Positions 5,335-11,079 of a stretch of DNA of 11,079 bases are shown piece by piece. The position numbers and the translations under genes are program-made. The stretch covers positions 1-11,079 of the forward strand of contig CAYOLL010000191.1 of NCBI GenBank assembly GCA_964404765.1. The letters run 5' to 3'. Within the stretch, counting starts at the first letter, position 1; each line of letters begins with the position of its first letter. Below the pieces are notes generated by a model. That model saw only the letters and a list, made by a program, of their open reading frames with translations. It made no database searches and was not told the DNA's origin. This stretch comes from CAYOLL01 sp964404765 [NCBI: uncultured Gemmatimonadota bacterium] (GTDB taxonomy: Bacteria > 4572-55).

Positions 5335-6765
5335 ATGATTGCGTTTGCTGTTGAGCAAGCCGTAGAAATTCAGCAAGTTGCGGATGAATTGGCGGAGCAG
5401 TTGGCTCAATTTATGGCCCGCCAATCGGATTATGAAGCGGATGGGGACGGAAAAGTGATTCGTCTGCAAGTGGCTCTGTATAGGCCGGTTGCGCCTTTGC
5501 TTTGGCTGCAGGCACAATCCGCAGGCATAAAGGTCTATTGGACGGATCGCGACCATAGTTTTGAAGCCGCCGGCATCGGGGAAGCGGATCGGATTTTTTG
5601 TCCGGACGCTGTTCATTACCCGGTATTGTTCGAAGCCATACGGCATAAAATAGGCCGGGAAAGTGGTGAGGCTCGTTATTATGGCGGAATTCGCTTTGCC
5701 GGAGCGGATTGGTCTAAAAACGACGCGCTCTGGCAGCATTTTGGCGGCTGCTGGTTTGTTCTGCCACGCCTGGAGCTGTTTACGGCCAACGCGCAACAGA
5801 TGCTGGCTTGCCATCTTATCCGCGGTTCAAAGTCGGAGATGCAGCGACAAGTTTTGGAGATCATGAGCAGTCTGGAACGACTAAAAGAGCCGACGCCGCG
5901 CTATCTTCAAAGCAGCGCACATGTTATATCGCGTCGGGATATGCCGGATCGGGAACAGTGGGGTCGTAATATCCAACACTGTTTAACCGCTTTTGAGCGT
6001 GGCTTGTTGAACAAAGTCGTTATGGCCCGTCGTACCGAGTTTATCTGTGCCGCTGCACTCGACCCGCTAATTGTCATGCAAGCGCTGCAGGCTACAAATC
6101 CGCACTGTTTTCATTTCTACTGGCAACCCGCCCATCATGTCGCCTTTTTAGGCAGTTCTCCGGAGCGTCTTTATCGCCGGCAGGGACGGCTTTTTTTTAC
6201 TGAAGCTGTCGCCGGAACGCGTCGCCGCGGGCGCACGCCGGATGAGGATGAAAGCCTGGCCATTGACCTTCTAACCAGTGGCAAAGATCGCCGTGAGCAG
6301 CAATTTGTCACCGATTTTATCCAGCAACAGCTTGAGCCTTTATGCCATACTCTGGATTGTGATCGTCATGTCAAGCCTTTAAAGCTCAATCGCCTGCAGC
6401 ATTTAATCACCCGTTTTGAGGGTGTTCTGGCCAGAGGCGTGGCCGACGAGTGCCTTTTGCCGGCGTTGCATCCGACGCCGGCTGTCGGCGGCTGTCCGCG
6501 TGAGGCGGCGCTGGCGCTGATCGAGCGGTTAGAGCCATTTGCGCGCGGATTTTATGCCGGGCCGGTCGGCTGGGTTGGGCACGAACGGGCAGAGTTCGCC
6601 GTCGGTATTCGCTCCGGTCTGATCCATGGAAACCGGCTGAACGTCTTTGCCGGCGCCGGTATTGTGGAAGGCTCACAACCGGAAAAAGAATGGGATGAGC
6701 TCGAAAATAAGATGAGTGGCTTTTTAAAAGCCGCGACAGGGTCACAAAATTTGAGTCTGCTCTAA
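5335..6765 (+). CDS. menF: Isochorismate synthase MenF
   Basis: The 476-residue product belongs to the chorismate-binding (MenF/EntC) family and should convert chorismate to isochorismate, the committed step to menaquinone. The N-terminal half is variable, as usual. The catalytic C-terminal domain shows LNKVVMARR (K227 is the likely general base), FLGSSPERL, TEAVAGTRRRG (E290), HPTPAVGG (379-386), FYAGPVGWVG, a FAVGIRSGLI segment and VEGSQPEKEWDELENK with Mg-binding E452/E455. The absence of a fused amidotransferase domain and the ubiE neighbour favour MenF over anthranilate or aminodeoxychorismate synthase; an isochorismate-based siderophore role cannot be excluded. ATG 5335 has only a weak GGCGG upstream, and a 12-codon frame exactly bridges from ubiE, so translational coupling is possible. 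No other men gene follows within the window. Confidence 0.9.
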   Translation: MIAFAVEQAVEIQQVADELAEQLAQFMARQSDYEADGDGKVIRLQVALYRPVAPLLWLQAQSAGIKVYWTDRDHSFEAAGIGEADRIFCPDAVHYPVLFEAIRHKIGRESGEARYYGGIRFAGADWSKNDALWQHFGGCWFVLPRLELFTANAQQMLACHLIRGSKSEMQRQVLEIMSSLERLKEPTPRYLQSSAHVISRRDMPDREQWGRNIQHCLTAFERGLLNKVVMARRTEFICAAALDPLIVMQALQATNPHCFHFYWQPAHHVAFLGSSPERLYRRQGRLFFTEAVAGTRRRGRTPDEDESLAIDLLTSGKDRREQQFVTDFIQQQLEPLCHTLDCDRHVKPLKLNRLQHLITRFEGVLARGVADECLLPALHPTPAVGGCPREAALALIERLEPFARGFYAGPVGWVGHERAEFAVGIRSGLIHGNRLNVFAGAGIVEGSQPEKEWDELENKMSGFLKAATGSQNLSLL

Positions 6766-6870
6766 AAAGCTACTGAACCCCGAAGTACCCGAAGCACACG
6801 AAAATGTAACATGCTGAAAATAATAATGTTATGACTTTTAATTGTAATTGCTAAAAAATTGTTAGTTTCG

Positions 6871-6940
6871 TCGGAGTTCAAAGCGATAGCTTTGATATAA
6901 CAATGGCAGAGAGCATCAAAGCTATCGCTTTGAACTCCGA
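6871..6940. repeat. Perfect 26-bp inverted repeat with 18-base loop
   Basis: The left arm (6871-6896) starts TCGGAGTTCAAAGCGATAGC, and the right arm (6915-6940) is its exact reverse complement over all 26 bases. Each arm contains a smaller palindrome, AAAGCGATAGCTTT with a 2-base interruption, so the element can fold as one long hairpin or two short ones. No U-run follows on either strand. It is of the same general design as the other palindromic repeats in the window but of a separate sequence family. Confidence 0.8.
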
Positions 6941-7099
6941 ATTTGCCGCCCGATGGGGGGCAGGGGCAGTTTTTCCAGGCAATGGCTTGAATTTTTCAGG
7001 TCAGCGCTTGCCCTGCAAGTTTAAAGTTGCCGGATTCAGGCAAGTAACGTATTTTCTCAAACTGTCGATTTGATGTCATATTTTACAAAGTATAATTAT

Positions 7100-7106
7100 G
7101 GGAGGA
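7100..7106 (+). promoter_or_regulatory. Shine-Dalgarno deciding the acsA start
   Basis: GGGAGGA lies five bases upstream of ATG 7112. It supports 7112 over the in-frame TTG at 7070 and the ATG at 7073, neither of which has a purine-rich site in front. Confidence 0.7.
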
Positions 7107-7111
7107 TGTTC

Positions 7112-9022
7112 ATGACCGCGCAAAACAACAGAAAATCGAATTTTTCCGACTTCATCTACCCGGCCCCGGAAGTCATCGAGGGCGCGTACATCAAAGACTA
7201 TGAAACGCTCTATAAATATTCTATCGAGCATCGCGAAAAGTTCTGGGCGGAACAAGCCGAGGAGTTGGAGTGGTACAAAAAATGGGACACGGTTTTAGAT
7301 AGCCGTTTAGCGCCTTTTTACAAATGGTTTGACGGCGGAAAGATCAACATTATCCAGAATGCCGTCGACCGGCACTTGAAGACCTGGCGGCGCAACAAGC
7401 TGGCCCTGATCTGGGAAGGCGAGCCGGGTGACGGGCGCACCTTGTCTTATCATGCCCTGAACCGCGAAGTTTGTAAATTTGCCAATATCCTCAAGAGTAT
7501 GGGGGTCAAAAAGGGCGAGATCGTCACCATTTACATGCCGCAGATTCCGGAACTTATCTTTGCCATGTTGGCTTGTGCCAAAATTGGTGCGGTGCATAGC
7601 GTTGTCTACGGCGGCTTTAGCTACGAGGCTTTGGCATCGCGTATTGAAGACGCTAAAAGCCGGGTTCTGATTACGGCCGACGGCGGCTGGCGGCGCGGTA
7701 AAATTACCAATATCAAAGAGATTGCCAACGAGGCTATGAAGCGCACCCCGACCATCGAGGTCTGCATCACCGTCCGGCGTACCGGCCAGGAAGTCGTGAT
7801 GGAAAATGACCGCGACTATTGGTATCACGATTTGATGGCCCTGCCGTTCGCCTCGCACAAATGTCAAACCGAGGAAACGGACGCCGAAGATATGTTGTTT
7901 ATCCTTTATACTTCCGGCACGACGGGCAAGCCAAAAGGTTTGTTGCACTCGCATGGCGGCTATGCTGTTTATACCTCTACCACACATCGCTACGTATTTG
8001 ACATTAAGGACTCTGATCGTTGGTGGTGCGCGGCGGACCCGGGCTGGATTACCGGCCACAGCTATATTGTTTATGGCCCGCTGATTAACGGCGCCACAAT
8101 TGTTATGTATGAGGGCGCACCAAATCATCCGTATCCGAATCGGTGGTGGCAGATGGTTGAGCGTTATGGTGTCAGTATTCTTTACACTTCGCCCACCGCC
8201 ATCCGTGGCCTGATGCGCTATGGCGATGCCTGGCCCAACCGTCACGACTTAAGCTCTTTGCGGTTACTGGGATCCGTCGGTGAACCTATTAATCCGGAAG
8301 CCTGGCGCTGGTTTTACAATGTTGTGGGCAAAGGCCGCTGTCCGATTATGGATACCTGGTGGCAGACCGAAACAGGGGGCTTTATGATTACGCCATTGCC
8401 GGTTACGCCGCTCAAGCCGGGGTCGGCCACCAAGCCGTTTTTCGGTAACGAAATCGCGGTGGTTGACGATAACGGCATTGACGCCAAATCGGGTGAAGAA
8501 GGCAAATTAGTCATCAAATCACCCTGGCCGGGAATGGCCCGCACGATCCATGGCGATCCCGAACGTTTCAAAGACACTTACTGGAAAGATTATGAAAAGC
8601 AGGGTTGGTACAAAACCGGTGACTCGGCTCGGATTGACGAGGACGGTTATGTCTGGATAATCGGCCGCTTAGATGATGTGATCAAGGTTAGCGGTTATCG
8701 ACTGGGCACTGCCGAAATTGAAAGCGCGCTTATTACCCACCCGGCCGTGGCCGAATCCGCCGCCATCGGGGTGCCGCATGAGCTTAAAGGCCACGCCATT
8801 CATTGCTATGTGATCTTGCGCACGGGTTTCGAGCATAGCCCGCATCTGGCCGAGGAATTGCGCGAGCATGTCGCCAAAGAAATCGGCCCGATTGCCAAGC
8901 CGGAAATTATTCACCTGGTTGATTCGCTGCCGAAGACACGCAGCGGCAAGATTATGCGCCGCGTCCTGAAAGCCCGTGCCCTGGGTCAGGATGAGGGCGA
9001 TTTGAGTACGTTGGAAGCGTGA
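7112..9022 (+). CDS. acsA: Acetyl-CoA synthetase (AMP-forming acetate-CoA ligase)
   Basis: This 636-residue cytosolic enzyme activates acetate through acetyl-AMP to acetyl-CoA; length matches Acs (about 650). The Acs-specific N-terminus (FIYPAPEVIEGAYIKDYETLY) precedes the adenylate-forming motifs: YTSGTTGKPKG (266-276, phosphate loop), DTWWQTETGGFMITPLP (acetate pocket and A5), YKTGDSARIDEDGYVWIIGR (A7 and the hinge aspartate/arginine region), VSGYRLGTAEIESAL (A8), and PKTRSGKIMRR, where K613 is the catalytic lysine that lysine acetyltransferases of the Pat type modify in characterised Acs. The WWQTETGG form favours acetate over longer acids. The gene stands alone: it is 346 bases from menF and 137 from the next gene, with palindromic repeats in both gaps. 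All key residues are present, so the enzyme should be active. Confidence 0.95.
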   Translation: MTAQNNRKSNFSDFIYPAPEVIEGAYIKDYETLYKYSIEHREKFWAEQAEELEWYKKWDTVLDSRLAPFYKWFDGGKINIIQNAVDRHLKTWRRNKLALIWEGEPGDGRTLSYHALNREVCKFANILKSMGVKKGEIVTIYMPQIPELIFAMLACAKIGAVHSVVYGGFSYEALASRIEDAKSRVLITADGGWRRGKITNIKEIANEAMKRTPTIEVCITVRRTGQEVVMENDRDYWYHDLMALPFASHKCQTEETDAEDMLFILYTSGTTGKPKGLLHSHGGYAVYTSTTHRYVFDIKDSDRWWCAADPGWITGHSYIVYGPLINGATIVMYEGAPNHPYPNRWWQMVERYGVSILYTSPTAIRGLMRYGDAWPNRHDLSSLRLLGSVGEPINPEAWRWFYNVVGKGRCPIMDTWWQTETGGFMITPLPVTPLKPGSATKPFFGNEIAVVDDNGIDAKSGEEGKLVIKSPWPGMARTIHGDPERFKDTYWKDYEKQGWYKTGDSARIDEDGYVWIIGRLDDVIKVSGYRLGTAEIESALITHPAVAESAAIGVPHELKGHAIHCYVILRTGFEHSPHLAEELREHVAKEIGPIAKPEIIHLVDSLPKTRSGKIMRRVLKARALGQDEGDLSTLEA

Positions 9023-9046
9023 TTTTCTCTTAACATTGATGAAATA

Positions 9047-9131
9047 AACCCTTGCGAAGGTTAAACTTGCAACGAAAGTTATGACTTGCAGGTTTCCGTG
9101 AACTTAACGGACGAGAACCTTCGCAAGGGTT
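9047..9131. repeat. 16-bp inverted repeat AACCCTTGCGAAGGTT flanking a 53-base spacer
   Basis: AACCCTTGCGAAGGTT (9047-9062) is matched by its exact reverse complement at 9116-9131. Each arm is itself an imperfect palindrome. The spacer contains ACTTGCA twice in direct orientation. The element fills most of the gap between acsA and the Uma2-family gene and ends 28 bases before that gene's ATG. No U-run adjoins it. Confidence 0.75.
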
Positions 9132-9159
9132 GCCAACGCTTTTTGAGCTGGAGGTTCAA

Positions 9160-9729
9160 ATGGCTTTACCCTTGCGTAGTTACATTACATCGGACGAATA
9201 TCTGGAATTGGAGCGCGACGCCGAATTTCGCAGCGAATACTATAACGGGGAGGTATTTGAGATGTCCGGAGCAAGCGAACCACATAATATGATCGCAGTT
9301 ATTATATCGAGTTTGCTGTACTTTGCCCTAAAAGGCACAAGATGCCGGGTTTACCAAACCGACCTGCGGTTGCATATCGTGGCACAGGATCGCTACATGT
9401 ACCCGGATGTCATGGTCGTTTGCGGCGAGCGAAAGTTCTATGACAATCAAAAAGATGTGCTGCTGAATCCCGCCGTCATTTTTGAAATCTTATCGCCAAC
9501 AACAGAAAGCTATGATCGCGGCGACAAGTTTGCCGCTTACCGTACGATCCCGTCCCTGCGCGAGTACATATTGGTCCGGCAAGATCGGGCCGGCGTAGAA
9601 AAGTTCACAAAAAACGCTGATGGCTTTTGGGTTCTGTCCGAGGCAAACGGCCCGGACGGCCTTTTGGAACTGACTTCGATTGGTGTAACCTTAAAATTGG
9701 CCGAGATGTACGAGGGTGTTTTTGCCTGA
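9160..9729 (+). CDS. Uma2 family (DUF820) PD-(D/E)XK nuclease-fold protein
   Basis: The product is 189 residues, typical for Uma2/DUF820. The start at 9160 is supported by GGAGG five bases upstream; a start at 9130 would lie inside the repeat arm and lacks such a site. Family features are SDEYLELERD near the N-terminus, the E-Y-Y-N-GEVFEMSGAS segment, PDVMVVCG with D83, FEILSPTTESYDRGDKFAAYR with E109 and K123, and LREYILVRQD. D83, E109 and K123 are the expected catalytic set of a restriction-endonuclease-like fold, so the protein should be competent to bind metal. Its target is unknown; the family is expanded in many genomes without a settled role. The PLP-enzyme gene starts 20 bases after its stop, so the two are probably co-transcribed. 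Confidence 0.88.
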   Translation: MALPLRSYITSDEYLELERDAEFRSEYYNGEVFEMSGASEPHNMIAVIISSLLYFALKGTRCRVYQTDLRLHIVAQDRYMYPDVMVVCGERKFYDNQKDVLLNPAVIFEILSPTTESYDRGDKFAAYRTIPSLREYILVRQDRAGVEKFTKNADGFWVLSEANGPDGLLELTSIGVTLKLAEMYEGVFA

Positions 9730-9749
9730 AGCATTAAAATGGAAGTAAC

Positions 9750-10895
9750 ATGAGCATTGACCTAAAATATACTTCGCAACAATTAACGGCGCTGGGCATT
9801 AAACGTCCGACGCTACTGATCGACCCGCACAAAGCTAAGCGTAATATTGCCCGGATGGCCCGCAAGGCCCGCAAATTGAATGTGCGGTTGCGTCCCCATT
9901 TTAAAACGCATCAATCCATCGAAATCGGTAGCTGGTTCCGCGAACATGAAATTAACGCAATTACGGTTTCCTCGCTGGAAATGGCCCGCTATTTTGCCAT
10001 GCACGGCTGGCAGGACATCCTGGTGGCGTTTCCGCTCAATATTTTGGAAATGGACACCGTCAACGAGCTGGCGGCACAAATCCGGCTGGCTGTTCTGGTC
10101 GATTCCGAAACCACCGTGGAAGCGTTGATCGAAAAAGCGGTTCATCCGCTGCAAGTGTGGATCGAGATCGAGGCCGGCTATCGGCGCAGCGGCGTCTCCT
10201 GGTTAGAAGTCAATCGTATCGCGGGGTTGATTGCCGGGCTGAATCGCTCGCCGCATCTGAAGTTTGCCGGTCTGCTGACCCACGCCGGCAATACCTATCA
10301 GGCCACTTCGACCGCAGAAATTCAGCGGATTCAAAACGAAACCCTACTACGGCTTGGGGAAATCAAGCGACATTTGCAGGCGCAGAATGTGCAGAATGTG
10401 ATGATTTCTATTGGCGATACGCCGGCGGCCACGCTATTGAACGATTTTCCCGGTGTCGACGAGATTCGGCCCGGAAACTTTGTATTTTTTGATTTGGTCA
10501 TGGATCAATTGGGCGTTTGTACGCCGGACGATATTGCCGTGGCGGTGGCCTGTCCGGTGGTCGGTAAATATTTGGAACGGCGGCAGGCGGTTATTTATGG
10601 CGGGGCGATTCATTTTTCTAAAGATTTCCTGGTGGATGCCGGCGGGCGCAAAGTTTTTGGCTATGTCACCGGTTTACGCGAGCGTACCTGGCACGAGGAG
10701 CTTTCGCGGGACATGGCGCTGATTTCGCTGTCTCAGGAGCACGGTATCCTGCAAGCTCCGGAAACTCGTATTCATGAAATCCGTATCGGCGATATCCTGT
10801 TGATTTTGCCGGCGCATTCCTGTTTAACCGCCGATAATTATTCATATTACACGTCATTAGATGGTCGGCGCATCGAACGTTTTTCTCTGCCATAG
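9750..10895 (+). CDS. PLP enzyme of the D-threonine aldolase / D-serine dehydratase-like family
   Basis: The 381-residue protein has an alanine-racemase-like TIM barrel followed by the D-serine-dehydratase-like C-terminal domain. RPHFKTHQ (48-55) supplies the PLP Schiff-base lysine, K52. IEIEAGYRRSGV, LTHAGNTY and ISIGDTPA are barrel and phosphate-contact segments. LPAHSCLT near 353-360 has H356 and C358, the expected metal ligands that separate this fold-type III group from alanine racemase. Members cleave D-threonine or D-3-hydroxy amino acids, or dehydrate D-serine; which one applies here is not visible. ATG 9750 has GGAAG five to six bases upstream. The protein should be cytosolic, with no signal peptide. 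Likely role: breakdown of D-amino acids, perhaps from peptidoglycan or the environment. Co-transcription with the Uma2 gene is probable but functionally unexplained. Confidence 0.88.
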   Translation: MSIDLKYTSQQLTALGIKRPTLLIDPHKAKRNIARMARKARKLNVRLRPHFKTHQSIEIGSWFREHEINAITVSSLEMARYFAMHGWQDILVAFPLNILEMDTVNELAAQIRLAVLVDSETTVEALIEKAVHPLQVWIEIEAGYRRSGVSWLEVNRIAGLIAGLNRSPHLKFAGLLTHAGNTYQATSTAEIQRIQNETLLRLGEIKRHLQAQNVQNVMISIGDTPAATLLNDFPGVDEIRPGNFVFFDLVMDQLGVCTPDDIAVAVACPVVGKYLERRQAVIYGGAIHFSKDFLVDAGGRKVFGYVTGLRERTWHEELSRDMALISLSQEHGILQAPETRIHEIRIGDILLILPAHSCLTADNYSYYTSLDGRRIERFSLP

Positions 10896-11079
10896 CGCGA
10901 CAAAATCTGCAACCCAAACATGACGGGTTTATCGCAACATTCTCGCGGGCGGCGCAAATTAATCTCATAGCACGGCAAACCACAACCAAACAGGATTTGG
11001 CAAGCCTTTAATAATTTGAATAATTTCAGACCTCCTGATCCCGTGCGAGGCTAACAGTCGTGAAACTTATTTCTGCAAA
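10896..11079. other. Right-edge region without a supported gene
   Basis: After the PLP-enzyme stop there is no open frame with coding character. TTGGCA, 17 bases and ATAATT around 10997-11025 could be a weak rightward promoter for a gene beyond the window; this is a poor match. AGGAGGT on the minus strand near 11030 is not followed by a start codon at usable distance. Confidence 0.4.

Larger units (their letters stand above)
6766..7111. other. Intergenic region between menF and acsA
   Basis: About 346 bases without a supported gene. The main content is the 26-bp inverted repeat at 6871-6940. A weak dyad (GTAACAT/ATGTTAT, about 6805-6834) follows menF without a clean U-run. A good Shine-Dalgarno precedes acsA at the right end. 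No confident acsA promoter was found. Confidence 0.55.

Noticed and set aside
6871-6940. Insertion sequence or MITE with terminal inverted repeats
   Set aside because: The loop is only 18 bases, no target-site duplication is visible beside the arms and there is no transposase; a hairpin repeat fits better, although a MITE-like origin cannot be excluded.
7091-7096. Perfect TATAAT hexamer as the acsA promoter
   Set aside because: A start about seven bases downstream would fall within the Shine-Dalgarno at 7100-7106, and no -35 box lies at 16-18 bases; TTGATG is at 15 bases. Probably chance.
7070-7111. In-frame extension of acsA to TTG 7070 or ATG 7073
   Set aside because: The 14 extra residues do not resemble the Acs N-terminus and no ribosome binding site precedes them, whereas GGGAGGA sits correctly before ATG 7112.
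7307-8245. Long minus-strand open frame opposite acsA
   Set aside because: It is a shadow of acsA caused by GC-rich codon positions; the acsA motifs occupy the plus strand throughout.
10666-10989. Minus-strand open frame at the right edge
   Set aside because: Most of it lies antisense to the PLP-enzyme C-terminus, it has no ribosome binding site and its translation looks random.

Overview
The window is a bacterial chromosomal segment, probably from an uncultured or little-studied menaquinone-using phylum. Mixed base composition, broad housekeeping metabolism and many palindromic intergenic repeats recall Calditrichota/KSB1- or Bacteroidota-like genomes. That placement is only an impression; no rRNA or marker gene here fixes it. 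I see no tRNA, rRNA, CRISPR array, transposase or phage gene.

Layout. Positions 1-130 hold the first nine codons of a minus-strand gene with a strong Shine-Dalgarno, a consensus sigma70-type promoter, a dyad over the predicted transcription start and a terminator-like hairpin in the leader. Positions 201-932 (+) are a flavoprotein of the YpdA/thioredoxin-reductase-like group that has lost its N-terminal FAD-binding half-site. Positions 933-1807 have no convincing gene and carry three families of palindromic repeats. Positions 1808-4082 (-) encode a probable two-gene unit, an ATP-grasp enzyme followed by a GCS2-family carboxylate-amine ligase, separated by a strong hairpin. Positions 4083-4577 are a divergent control region. 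Positions 4578-6765 (+) encode UbiE/MenG and MenF, the last and first dedicated enzymes of menaquinone synthesis. Positions 6766-7111 contain a perfect 26-bp inverted repeat. Positions 7112-9022 (+) encode acetyl-CoA synthetase. A 16-bp inverted repeat at 9047-9131 precedes a Uma2-family nuclease-fold gene (9160-9729), which is followed 20 bases later by a PLP enzyme of the D-threonine aldolase/D-serine dehydratase-like group (9750-10895). The last 184 bases have no clear gene.

How the genes work together. ubiE-menF is a coherent menaquinone operon with a near-ideal promoter. Acetyl-CoA synthetase activates acetate and stands alone. The ATP-grasp/GCS2 pair contains two enzymes that each form amide or peptide bonds at the expense of ATP, so it is a candidate for making a small gamma-glutamyl-type or other peptide-like metabolite whose identity the sequence does not reveal. 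The most unusual features are that pair (including a lysine/alanine tail on the ATP-grasp protein), the leader of the partial gene at the left edge, and the density and shared architecture of the palindromic repeats between genes.
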